From Theocolax elegans (Eukaryota; Arthropoda; Insecta; Hymenoptera; Cerocephalidae), in assembly GCA_026168455.1 (NCBI GenBank), contig CM047429.1, positions 5,793,125-5,857,124 of the forward strand: a stretch of 64,000 nt of DNA. The letters are read 5' to 3'. Position 1 is the first letter of the stretch. Every line of letters begins with the position of its first letter. Shown here one piece after another: positions 48,885-59,605 of the stretch. The notes under the pieces were generated by a model. The model searched no databases, was not told where the DNA came from, and worked only from the letters and a program-made list of their open reading frames with translations. Position numbers and translations under genes: made by a program.

Positions 48885-50550
48885 TTAACGTGTTTTCATT
48901 TTGAATATAATGTGCGAATACTGCTTATTTAATTTAATTAAGTCTTCTTGTTTATTTATAGAATTTTTTTGCAAATTAATATGTACCATTTCAGATGCAA
49001 TTCTTTTACCATAAATTGTTTCTTTAACCAAAATTTTGAAATTTCGCCAATCAAAATCATGTTTATTATTTTGAATATGTTGAAAAACGACAGACTCTTT
49101 TCTGTCCTTATGTTCGTTAATTCGTGTGTTTATTTGTCTCTTTGTCTGTCCTACATATGAAGCGTTTCAGTCTAAACAATTTAATTTATATACTACATTA
49201 TTTTGAGCATTCTTATCAATTTTGTCCTTCCCTTTAATTATAATGTTATTTAATTTATTTTCAACAGTTGGAATCGTTTTTATTCCGTGTTTTTTTAAGT
49301 TAACTGACATGTTTTCATAGAGGCCTTTGGAATATGGTAAAGTGAGAAATTGTTTATAATTAACCACTTCTTTTGTGTTTTGCTTATTCTGCTGATTATT
49401 CAAAATTGCTAAACGTTTTTTTAATATATTTTTCAATAAATTGTTCTGGATAGTTATTTTTTATTAAATAATCCTTTATTTTGTTAATATTAACATAATG
49501 GAATTTTTTATTAGATAACTTGATTGCTCTATCCACCAGATTATAAATCATAGCAATTTTTTGAGAAATTGGATGTGCCGATTCAAAATTTAAGAAACGA
49601 GCCGAAAACGTAGGTTTAGTGTACCAGTCTATAATAATTTTATTATTATTTTTAATCAATAATGTATCCAGAAAACTAATACTGTCATTATTTTCTAATT
49701 CAAAAGTAAACTTCAATTTTTCATCATAAGAATTAAAAATTTGTAACATTTCGTCGATTTTATCAGTAGGGGAATACATGTTATTATATCGTCAACATAT
49801 CTATAGTAAAAAATTGGTTTAAAACTTAAACAATTGGTCTTAAAGATACATTTTCTTTGTGAATTTTCGGTAATCCGTAACATTTTGCTAATGATATATA
49901 TTTTGATAATGATGTATTTGTTTGCGTTAACCTTGAAGATTTATATTTTTTATCTAAAAAACCCCTGTCATTCCATTTTTTAAGAAATTTATAAGTGCAA
50001 TTTTGTAACGATTTTAGCGGGTTTTTTTGTATGGGTCTGTACGAAGTCCTATCGGATAATAATGTCTCCATTTTATTAATATATTCAGTTTTATTCATAA
50101 TGACAGTAGTATTCCCTTTATCAGCGTATGTTATTATTATATCTCTATGTTTATTTATAAATTCTTTTGTTTCTTTATATTTATGAAATAAGATTCTATT
50201 TTTTAGAGGTACGTGTTCAGTTTTTTCTTTTAAATGTGTGTCTAAACTTTCGACCAAATTTTGTCTTAATAAATCAGTGGATTCTTCATTAATTTCATTC
50301 GTATACACAAAATTTTCCAAAGATTTAATATAATTTACCAGTGTGTTGTTATTCTGAGAGAAAGGCAAACTAAATTTTGGACCTAAAGAAATTATATCTG
50401 ATACATTTTTAGGAACTTCAACATTTGTCAAGTTTTTTATCCAACTGTCCGTGTTCATATTATTTTTTAATATATTTTGTGTGTGATTCTTAATTTTATT
50501 GTCATGTTTTTTATTTAAACAATCGCCAAGACGAGTGTTATTGTTTTTTT
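48885..50550 (-). pseudogene. PLE-C left copy: N-terminal, partial RT and GIY-YIG endonuclease
   Basis: Minus strand: SWIKNLTNVEVPKNVSDIISLGP (near 50440), ITYADKGNTTVIMNKTEY, AKCYGLPKIHKENVSLRPIV, then an internal deletion near 49832 that removes most of the RT up to KPIFYYRYVDD (near 49800), then KRLAILNNQQNKQNTKEVV and the endonuclease NVVYKLNCLD..ASYVGQTKRQINTRINEH, ending at the TAA at 48885-48887. Stops and frameshifts are present at 49167 and 49430. This family is distinct from PLE-A and PLE-B. Confidence 0.88.
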
Positions 50551-50592
50551 GGTTATTGGATATTGTTATTGGATATAGTTATTGGATATAGT

Positions 50593-51556
50593 TATGGAAG
50601 ATCTAGAGATTGATTGTTTAAGCAAATTAAGTTTTAAACCAATTTTTTACTATAGATATGTTAAAATGATTACCTACTGATAAAATCGACGAAATGTTAC
50701 AAATTTTTAATTCTTATGATGAAAAATTGAAGTTTACTTTTGAATTAGAGAATAATTCAGTATTAGTTTTCTGGATACATTATTGATTAAAAATAATAAT
50801 AAAATTATTATAGACTGGTACACTAAACCTACGTTTTCGGCTCATTTTTTAAATTTTTAATCGGCACATCCAATTTCTCAAAAAATTGCTATGGTTTATA
50901 ATCTGGTGGATAGAGCAATCAAGTTATCTAATAAAAAATTCCATCATGTTAATATTAACAAAATAAAGAATTATTTAATAAAAAATAACTATCCAGAACA
51001 ATTTATTGAAAAATATATTAGAAAACGTTTAGCAATTTTGAATAATCAGCAGAATAAGCAAAACACAAAAGAAGTGGTTAATTACAAACAATTTCTCACT
51101 TTACCATATTCCAAAGGCCTCTATGAAAACATGTCAGTTAACTTAAAAAAACACGGAATAAAAACGATTCCAACTGTTGTAAATAAATTAAATAACATTA
51201 TAATTAAAGGCAAAGACAAAATTGATAAGAATGCTCAAAATAATGTAGTATATAAATTAAATTGTTTAAACTGCAACGCTGCATATGTAGGACAGACAAA
51301 GAGACAAATAAACACACGAATTAACGAACATAAGAACAGAAAAGAGTCTGTCGATTTTCAACATATTCAAAATAATAAACATGATTTTGATTGGCGAAAT
51401 TTCAAAATTTTGGTTAAAGAAACAATTTATGGTAAAAGAATTGCATCTGAAATGATACATATTAATTTGCAAATAAATTCTATAAATAAACAAGAAGACT
51501 CAATTAAATTGTATAAGCAGTATTCGCACATTATATTCAAAATGAAAACATGTTAA
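50593..51556 (+). pseudogene. PLE-C right copy, 5' truncated
   Basis: Starts at MEDLEIDCLSKL in the RT, after three imperfect copies of a 14-bp motif (TTATTGGATATAG, 50552-50592). The catalytic box is damaged (YYRYVKM). From 50891 the frame is open through KRLAILNNQQNKQNT, NNVVYKLNCLNCNAAYVGQTKRQ (GIY-YIG) to the TAA at 51554. It faces the left copy head-to-head, the same geometry as the PLE-B dimers. Confidence 0.88.
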
Positions 51557-52356
51557 ATTAGTTTGATGTATTGTAAGCAATGTACATGAACCTGTGCGTC
51601 ATCAATAGAAAAAATGTAAACATTGGCTCGCTCTCGATTCTTCACTATTTAAGAAAGCGCGAATTGTATATGTACTCTTATATTGTCAAAGTTTTCGTCG
51701 TGTATACTTCTATTTGACGCTTCCTTGTTTACGATGAGGTAAAAGAAAAACAAATTTAAATCGACTTTCGACGAAATCAGTTTTCATATTATACACTTAA
51801 TTATGATATTGATATTAGAAGGTATTATTTTCACTTTTTTTATATTCATTTTCACTATCTGAGTTGTGCAAAAAAATTATTTATAAATAAAATTTTTTCC
51901 GTATGTAGAGGGTGGTATTGACCACCGAAACGTTACAAAAAGAAAAATGCATTAAAATTTTTTTCTTTTACCCTACAACTACATTTGACTCGGGAAGATC
52001 GATAAAAATTCTATACATATAAACTATTTTTTATATTGTTGACTATGGGAAAGATATGCTTGGTACATAATCACAATCAGTGTGAAATGTGTTTTATAAA
52101 AAATTAATTAATTTTCACATGCGAAATAACTTGGTTTCGAGCCAATTTGTCATGTGAAAAATAACGTGCTTTTACACATGTTCAAACACATGCTCATAGT
52201 AAAAAACACTTGAATAAAATTATATATTAATTTATTATAAATGTATAATTTATTATAATTGATGTAGAATACGCTTAGCTAAATTTTCACTTTGTATCCA
52301 TAAGGAATTTACATATTAGGTATTTAGTACATCCCATTGAGAAAGATTTTATGACA
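51557..52356. repeat. PLE-C 3' end and palindrome arm, right side
   Basis: 51557-51821 is the inverse of about 48608-48884. 51822-52356 is the inverse of 40165-40702. A hammerhead-like motif lies at 51901-51936 (stem II GGTGGT-ATTG-ACCACC, then GAAACGTTAC), but the core reads ATGTAGA instead of CTGANGA in both copies, so it is not expected to cleave. Confidence 0.7.
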
Positions 52357-53093
52357 TGTAACGGTGTGCTTGCCCGGAGAAAAATTATCGAGTTGCCCGT
52401 CTTATATACACGTAGTTCGTGCTGAACAAACCAAATCGCCGATTAGATATCACGTACTCGATAATTAAACAAAATATGCAACTATATACATAATGTTTAC
52501 AAATATTTCCCGCGCAGCGGCTGCGGTTACCTGTCCGTACACTTGCCGTTAAAGTTGTTTGGAAATCGTATTTCGATACCAACAATGACAGGTAAAATAA
52601 TGATAATCTTTCCTAAAATGGACCGCGGAAAGAAAATTAAATGTGAGTACGCGAGAGTCCGTATATTTATATACGACTCGTAGGATAACGGAGGAACAAA
52701 TATATGCGTCGGTTCGGAATCTATAAATCAACACAATTTGAAATGGATTAATTATTAACAGATTTATTAAATGAAATGAAATAACAATTAAAACAACGAC
52801 AATTATTGTCTGAGGTCAATACACGCACGAAGGTTGTGTCGTAAACGTTGACTCAACGCGAGAGGGGAAAGGGGTACGCGAAATAACTCTCTTAAAAATA
52901 GTCGAACGATCACGTTAAATAAACTAATTAATCCACGATATTTATCGCTCGCGCGAGAAGTGGTACCACTTACTTTTTCTTTTCTTCGAATCACGAATAA
53001 GCCCACAAGTAGGAACAGATAACTTCTTCTCTCTCGCTCTCTCTTTATCGCTTGATTGAGATGTCGGTGGGATAACTCCTCGACCACCGATCA
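52357..53093 (-). mobile_element. LTR-like repeat B (right arm of the 39-53 kb palindrome)
   Basis: Inverse of repeat A (39421-40164) with several substitutions and a small deletion near 52432. On the plus strand it begins TGTAACGGTGTGCTTGC and carries CTTATATACACG near 52401. Similarity to A stops at about 53093. Confidence 0.65.
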
Positions 53094-54589
53094 GTCTGCG
53101 TAGTGCGTATATTCAAAATAACTACACTAAAAAACTACACGGAAAAAAACTCGTGGAGAAAAAACGATATCAACCGTGATATATCCCGTCACACGTGTCG
53201 TCGCGATCTCTCTCGTGTACTGGTAGTCCTACGCGCGCAAACGCTCTCTCCCGAATTGCCGATTTTCGTTGCGAGGGCATCAGCCGTTCGAGTCGTTGGC
53301 TATATCTATATCTATATATAGCACTCGTGTTTACCTACCGAATTCGTATAATGGTGATTGAATAACACTTATCATTACAGTTAATAATTAAGAAACGTCG
53401 TAAAATTATGGAAAAAATATAAAAAATTATAGGCACTGTTTTATTTTTTTTAACACCCTGTGACTATCAAGTCTAAACTAATGTAGACGTATAGTCGCAT
53501 GCGTATGTAAACGGTAGTAATTTTTCATTTGTTAAATTTAATTTATTTATAACCAATTCTATACAATAAGCATAGAATTTGGTGAAATATAATTTTTATT
53601 TTTTATTTTGAGATGTCCTCTTTTTATACTCAAATTTTCAGCTCAGTCGGAGCACATTTGAGAATTTTTATAAATAATTGTTAATTTAATAATTAAACCA
53701 ATATCGTTCAATTATTTATAATAATTATTACTTTGTTACAAATATGTTCTCTTAAGGCTGTTGAAATAAAATCATATAAACTGCTTCTATAGCTAAAATA
53801 CAAGAAGCATACAAAGGAACAGATGATGTAACGTCACTAATCGTAGAAGGGGAAGCTTCTCCAAGTCTAGATAAGCCACTGTCGCATGTTGAGCTCCAGC
53901 ATTCGCCGTCAAGCGGCACTTGAGAGACAACCTGCGCTCCTCGCTGTGCTGCGGCCCCTTATTGCTAGGGTGCCGTAACCTCAGCTTCCTTTCTATCAAT
54001 TTTACCTGTCCACTGTTATGTATGGAGGTAATATTCTCTCCACACATATCAGTATATAATATAAAGATGTACTCACTTAGATTAAGATTAATTAATAAAT
54101 TAATTAATTTTGTTTATATAAAATAATCCTTTCTATTTTATGCTCTCAAAGAATGCTCCATTATACACTAATACTCACACACCAATTAATTTAATACGAA
54201 GATAATTAAGATGACGTATGTGAGGCACGACGTAATTATGTATGTGACGGGATAAACGTGCCCGTCACAACCCATCCACGTATAACCGTGGTCAACGTTG
54301 CTTAACATCATATTACACTACTATCATATTACACTTATAATCGATAAAAAAAAATATAATATATGGTGATGCATTGAGAAGAATAAATGATTATTATATT
54401 ATATGTAATTGATTCAGGTTTATAATTTGTATTACAATTAATTCTGCGTACTGAAAAACCTAGAATTTCAAATTAAATTGAAAATATGTAAATGGACTAT
54501 AAATCTTAATATATAATTAAATTAAAAATATAATTGGTACAAAATTTAAAAATTATATATTTAACACTATTAAATTAGGTTGATTGAAA
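53094..54589. other. Unannotated stretch
   Basis: Mostly AT-rich. A GC-richer block at 53790-54050 has an 84-codon minus frame without recognisable domain. GTGACGGG..CCCGTCAC (54244-54268) is a perfect 8-bp inverted repeat and may be the end of an LTR. No gene is supported. Confidence 0.45.
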
Positions 54590-54690
54590 ATTTTTCGATC
54601 TTCCCGAGTCCTTGACTATACCACCAATTGAATAAACCACCGAGTGATAAAATCAAATCAATAACATGAATTTAACACTATTATATTTTA
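54590..54690 (+). repeat. Dispersed GATCTTCCCGAGTC repeat, diverged copy
   Basis: TTCGATCTTCCCGAGTC followed by ACCACCGAGTGATAAAATCAA matches pieces around 9580-9680. Related copies lie near 40520 and 51985 next to PLE-C ends. The family is unrecognised. Confidence 0.55.
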
Positions 54691-55257
54691 AGCATGAATT
54701 TTAAAAGCAGTTTGTAAAAACATTCATTCGGGGTAATAAAACATAAAGCATATATTTACAACTATTTTTCTTTATTATAAAACTCATTTTACTATAAACA
54801 AGTTTAACTTTAATACCAAAGAAATATTTGATATAAATTTAATTTTTAGTTTATAACTATATAGCAATTCATAGAATTAGCCCCTATTATAGAGTCATAT
54901 ATTTAATTCATTGTAAAATTAGATAATACTTTAAATTGGCTTTTTGAAATTATTCTGATTTTTTAACCATTGGAAATGTATATGAATGTATCATTGAGGA
55001 TATACCAAAAGAAGATTGATTATGACAGTTAAGCTACGTTGACCAAATTTCTATAATTTCTTTTTATTTTTCTTCATAATTACACAACGTTTCTACAATA
55101 TTTACATTATTATGATCTTTTCATTGCGGTGTATTTAAAACCATATATGAAAATTCCTTATCGATTCAATAAGAAAATTTTAAATGAGCGTATTGTACAT
55201 AGAATATAATAAATTGTCCAAAAAGTATAATAAATTAACAATTAGATTAAAATGGTG

Positions 55258-55697
55258 AGCCGCGGTGGCTCATGGGTAGAGCTCCCGACTCTCACACCGA
55301 GGGTCGTGGGTTCGATCCCAGACGTGTACCTCTGAAAATTTTTTCATGTGCACTTTTCGAACACCGCGACTCAGTGGCTCGGCGTGTTACTATAATGTGA
55401 CGCCAGTTCAGGTGCGCGTGCGTTTCGTGCACTTGTCAGTGCATGAGAGGCACGGGCATCTAAACTATAGGGAACGTTAGGGACGCGAAGATGTAAAGAG
55501 GATCGCGGTGGTTCCATCGGGAGGACAGGAAACTGTAATTATTAGACTAATTACAGTGACCGATGATATCTTCCGATGGACACAAGCACCATTGTTTCAA
55601 TGACATGTGCTTTGTTTACAGACACACTGTTCACCTCCGTCGCTGATTAGCCCTGGCAGCATAAATAGAGCGAAGTTAAATAACAAAAAAAAAAAAA
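55258..55697 (+). mobile_element. tRNA-derived SINE, 440 bp
   Basis: It is flanked by a perfect 14-bp duplication AGATTAAAATGGTG (55244-55257 and 55698-55711). The head has an A box TGGCTCATGGGTAGAG and a B box GGTTCGATCCC, the internal promoter of RNA polymerase III, followed by a body of about 360 bp and a poly-A tail. Coding capacity is absent. The exact duplication and clean tail suggest a recent insertion. A LINE must supply the machinery; which one is unknown. Confidence 0.92.
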
Positions 55698-55711
55698 AGA
55701 TTAAAATGGTG

Positions 55712-56352
55712 TTTATTATAAGCAGATGTTGGAACATGTGTAAGAACATGTGATTTTTCACATGCCAAATTGATTCCAAATAATCAAGTTATTTGGAATG
55801 TGACAAATCAGGTACTACATCAAATATGGTCCACTATGATTAGTCCTGCAATTTAACATGTTATTAAACACATTTAATAGTATGCGATTATTCAATATAA
55901 TTCTGCAAGCATTCTACATCGAGCTACTGAAGTATAATTTCTATACCTAGTACTGCTCCGGTTATCAAGTTTGTGTATATTAAAACACGTTCACTGGGGA
56001 TCAGGGTGAACGGCTCCCAAACATGAATAAAACAACACTTTTTAAAATAAACTGGAATATTTAATGATAATAAAATGAATACATATAAAACACAAAATCG
56101 TCACGGTCGCCAGCCGCGTTCACACGGCAGATTTATTTATAGCAAAATCACGATTACCGCACACACGCACGCACAACTCTACAGCGTACGCGGGAAGATG
56201 GAAGAACAGGAAAGCGAGGAAAGAGTTCTCACCATTAGAAGCTCGAATAATAATTAAAAATTACCGAGTACGTCGTAGTGGGCGGATAAGCGAGTCGGCG
56301 TACATGCGCCGTGCGCAACAGTTGGAGTTCGTTTGCTCGACTCGGCCAAGCT
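55712..56352. other. Unannotated stretch with an ACATGTG-type repeat
   Basis: 55733-55805 (GGAACATGTGTAAGAAC..CACATGCC) is a diverged copy of 40335-40400. From 55990 to 56352 the sequence is GC-richer and may be LTR sequence of the gypsy element, given the direct repeat that follows. No gene is supported. Confidence 0.45.
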
Positions 56353-56482
56353 TCTCCAGGACAGAATAAACAGGATTCGGCACAAGATCTCAACATACCA
56401 TACCAGGATTCAACTCAGGCCAAGGAATGGATAATTTATTATGCGGAACCTGACAGGATGACATAATATGACAGTGATTTTG
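56353..56482. repeat. 130-bp direct repeat, left copy
   Basis: TCCAGGACAGAATAAACAGG to TGACAGTGATTTTG is repeated at 63871-64000 with only a few differences, in the same orientation. The pair brackets the gypsy gag-protease remnant, so they may be parts of its two LTRs; the right copy runs off the window and TG/CA ends were not seen. Confidence 0.7.
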
Positions 56483-56923
56483 TGCGTGTGTGTGTGGTTG
56501 TAACTGGAGTTCGTATTCCTTCCTCACGGTCTGGGCTTGCTGGATCCCGAGTGAGGTATTATGTAATTCCTGTAAGCCACGGCTTTGGAATGCTTAATAT
56601 AAAATATAACCATACGTTATATTACTTTTAATATTATTATGAGCAAAATCAGATTATCTACCGATTTCATCTCACATAACCCGTTACACAATATAAAATT
56701 CAGTCAATAATTAACAGAAATTTAAACAATTCGTCATATTTAAAACAAATAATTAAAATAAAATTAATTCACACTCATACCTGGTGAGACACCTTTCCAC
56801 CGACGAATCAGCTCCGGCAACCATTCTACCTCTTAATGCTCAAAATCAATTTTAATTCTTTTGGTTAGATTTATTTATTCTTCATTTTAACTTTTCTCAA
56901 CGGCAAAATTTTTAATTATCTGC
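56483..56923. other. Unannotated stretch
   Basis: A short (TG)n run is present near 56484. If the 130-bp repeats are LTRs, the first part continues the left LTR. Nothing coding is supported. Confidence 0.4.
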
Positions 56924-57059
56924 TAGAATATTTATTTGTATAATAATATCGGTCTCTCCGAACCAAATGCTTTACTTTTAGAATAAAGCAGGCCTATCGT
57001 ACTCTTTGTCCACTATGGTTGGTGGAATTTCTCAGAGCACGGCCTTTTAATATAATTAA

Positions 57060-57128
57060 AGGCGTTTCGTCCTCGATCTCCAGCTTGGACTCCTCAGTAA
57101 GGAACTGGAGATCTTACCTTAGACGCCT
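57060..57128 (-). ncRNA. Type III hammerhead ribozyme, left arm
   Basis: Exact inverse of the ribozyme at 57472-57540, with all core bases: AGGCGTC, stem I TAAGG/CCTTA, CTGAGGA, stem II GTCC/GGAC, GAAACGCCT. The predicted cleavage is after the GTC, at 57122 on the minus strand. Loops 1 and 2 carry the same 9-nt complementarity. Confidence 0.88.
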
Positions 57129-57471
57129 GTCCCAAGATGATATGCGACGCCAGCAAGATGTTCTGCGGCTATATATATAGAAATTAGACGACGATCTCTC
57201 CAACGAGTGTAGAGAGATAGTCGTCTCCCTCTGGTGGTGGGAAAAGCCACCAGCCAGAGCGCGAATTTTTAGACCGTATCGCGAGTTATTTGTTACAAAA
57301 TTTTAACGCTCGGTAATATGTATATGTATAATAATATCGGTCTCTCCGAACCAAATGCTTTACCACCAGAGGGAGACGACTATCTCTCTACACTCGTTGG
57401 AGAGATCGTCGTCTAATTTCTATATATATAGCCGCAGAACATCTTGCTGGCGTCGCATATCATCTTGCGAC

Positions 57472-57540
57472 AGGCGTCTAAGGTAAGATCTCCAGTTCCT
57501 TACTGAGGAGTCCAAGCTGGAGATCGAGGACGAAACGCCT
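57472..57540 (+). ncRNA. Type III hammerhead ribozyme, right arm
   Basis: Stem III AGGCGT (57472-57477) with ACGCCT (57535-57540), 6 bp. H17 is C57478, so the triplet is GTC. Stem I TAAGG (57479-57483) with CCTTA (57498-57502). Core CTGAGGA at 57503-57509. Stem II GTCC (57510-57513) with GGAC (57528-57531), then GAA and A15.1 at 57532-57535. Both loops have 14 nt. Loop 1 GATCTCCAG (57487-57495) is the exact complement of loop 2 CTGGAGATC (57517-57525). Every conserved base is present, so cleavage is expected; type follows from stem III being open. Confidence 0.9.
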
Positions 57541-57899
57541 TTAATTATATTAAAAGGCCGTGCTCTGGGAAATTCCACCAACCATAGTGGACAAAGAGTA
57601 CGATAGGCCTGCTTTATTCTAAAAGTAAAGCATTTGGTTCGGAGAGACCGATATTATTATACATATACATATTACCGAACGTTAAAATTTTGTAATAGAA
57701 TATTTATTACCATTACCTTAATTATAACCTTATCATTCGTTGACTTCCTTTCATGCTAGAAATTAATAATGGGACAATAGACAACAATAAGTAATAAAAA
57801 AAAATTTTGGTTAGATTAATTTATTAATTTTCCTTATGGTGCACGTATAGAGTGTATTCCCACTCCTATTTACAGTCAGGGCAGGAGTTGATTTTCACC

Positions 57900-58690
57900 C
57901 CCTTCTCCCACATCCCCTACAAATAATTTGCCTTGGCTGCTGGCATTGGACCCATCTGTGACCCCTTTGTCCACAGTTCCAACAGTATTGGTGACGCCTT
58001 CCACTAATGGTAGAGGGACGCGAGGCCGAAGAATGGGTGACTAAAAGGTTCCATGATTACCAATCTAACGATTCATGGTCTCTCTGTTGACAGCGTACCA
58101 AGGAACGGGTCCATGGGTGGGATAATAGGGAGGGAATGTTGGAGCTAGAAGGTGTTTAGAAAGTAGGGGCGGTGATTGGGTTAAGGGTACGGGAGCTAGA
58201 AGGTAGGGAAATGTTGAAGGGAGGAAAACTAGAAGACGCTTTTTCACAACTTGGTTGATATATAAAGATAAAAAAAATATTTTCCATTTTCAAATACACT
58301 TTCAATTCCCTATACATTAAGTACGAAACTCCTCAACCCATCGTTCCTAACATCAACCACACCGGGAACTGGGTCCAACGGAGCCACTCCGGGAGCACCT
58401 CGTGAGGGTTCAACTCATCCTCTGGTAGATGGTCCATCCCGATCCTAACATTTTCGGGGTCTGCCCCTCTTTCGAGTTGAACCTCCCCCAGGGACAGAGA
58501 CGATGTTCTACTCACAACTTCCTCTTCTCTGTTCACTTCTTGCTCTCGCTCCCGTCTGCTCTAGTCCACCCTCTTTTCTTCTGGAGGTGGGGATTGGTGG
58601 GTCGAAATGTACACTCGTCTCCTTATCGGTCCCCGTTCCATTCCTCGTCGTCTGCACGCCCTCCACATTATTAACTGGAATTTCGTAACG
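57900..58690 (-). pseudogene. Gag fragment with zinc knuckle (gypsy-like), decayed
   Basis: Minus-strand reading near 57990-57915 gives YCWNCGQRGHRWVQC, a CX2CX4HX4C zinc knuckle, then CRGCGRRG. Upstream on the same strand (58536-58333) is an acidic frame with VRIGMDHLPEDELNPHEV. Frames are broken by stops. It differs from the knuckle at 60260, so it is a second retroelement remnant. Zinc knuckles bind genomic RNA for packaging in this family. Confidence 0.65.
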
Positions 58691-58910
58691 GGAATTACCT
58701 CTACTAGGTAAATACTTTTTCCAATCGTTTACATAATATAATTTGAAAATTCGTGAATTTATTGCTTGTTTATAATATAAGTTATATGATAAATGAATTT
58801 ATTGATCTCCACAAGCCAAAGAAATATTCCTCACAACTCAAATAAGGCGGACTGTATTAATACCAGCCACTATAGAAACCTCACAGGATGAGTGATTAAA
58901 AAAAGACTAA

Positions 58911-59486
58911 CAAGGGAAGTACATGACCTCCGGGAAACGGATCTCATCCTAACTTTGGTATGTCTTTTATAATATAAAAATATGAACTCGGAAACAAATA
59001 AAGATAAACAATCGAACCAAAAACCAGAAAAAAGTTGAGTTCAAGTAGATATGGTTTGAAAAAAAAGAAGCTCAAATTGCTTAATTTGAAGCAAAGTTAT
59101 GAAGAAAATAAGAAATTGAAGATTATTAGGCCAAAAGAAACAATAAATTTTTCATGTTAAATTTTGGTTAAAATTTCTTCAATTTCTTATTTTCGTTATA
59201 ACTTTGCTTCAAATTAAGCAATTTGAGCTTCTTTTTTTCAAACCATATCTACTTGAACTCAACTTTCTTCTGGTTTTAAGTTCGATTATTTATCTTTATT
59301 TGTTTCCGAGTTATAAGCGACCGAATTAAAAGTAATTTTTACTGCTATTATTATTGGATGTGGAATAACTTTCGTAAAAGTGGCCATTGGCAAGAGATAA
59401 CTTGGCTTTCTTCATATTTTTATATTATAAAAGACATACCAAAGTTAGGATGAGATCCGTTTCCCGGAGGTCATGTACTTCCCTTG
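58911..59486. mobile_element. MITE with TAA target duplication (Harbinger-like?)
   Basis: Ends CAAGGGAAGTACATGACC and GGTCATGTACTTCCCTTG are perfect inverted repeats, with TAA on both sides (58908-58910 and 59487-59489). A 3-bp TWA duplication is typical of PIF/Harbinger. Arms match for more than 200 bp, but the right arm has about 110 bp that the left lacks (59300-59415). No ORF. Confidence 0.75.
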
Positions 59487-59605
59487 TAAGACAAGCTAAG
59501 TAAAAAAAAATATATAAAATTTAATTGATTGTAATATAAAATTAATAAAAACTTGAAAAAACGAAAAAAAAATAAGAAAAGAAAAGAATTTATATATCTT
59601 TCATC

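Larger units (their letters stand above)
56937..57695. mobile_element. Retrozyme-like element: 388-nt unit in tandem and inverted copies
   Basis: The element is flanked by a 13-bp duplication TAGAATATTTATT (56924-56936 and 57696-57708). A unit starts at 56937 and restarts at 57325 (TGTATAATAATATCGG), a period of 388 nt; the second copy breaks off near 57362 and is followed by an inverted copy to 57695. Each full arm has a type III hammerhead ribozyme and a hairpin AGACGAC..GTCGTCT. There is no ORF. Tandem units of a few hundred nt with one hammerhead each, plus a target duplication, are the hallmarks of retrozymes, which spread through self-cleaved circular RNA. Confidence 0.75.

Noticed and set aside
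55258..55330. Functional tRNA gene
   Set aside because: The acceptor stem does not close, and the sequence runs into a SINE body with poly-A tail and target duplication.
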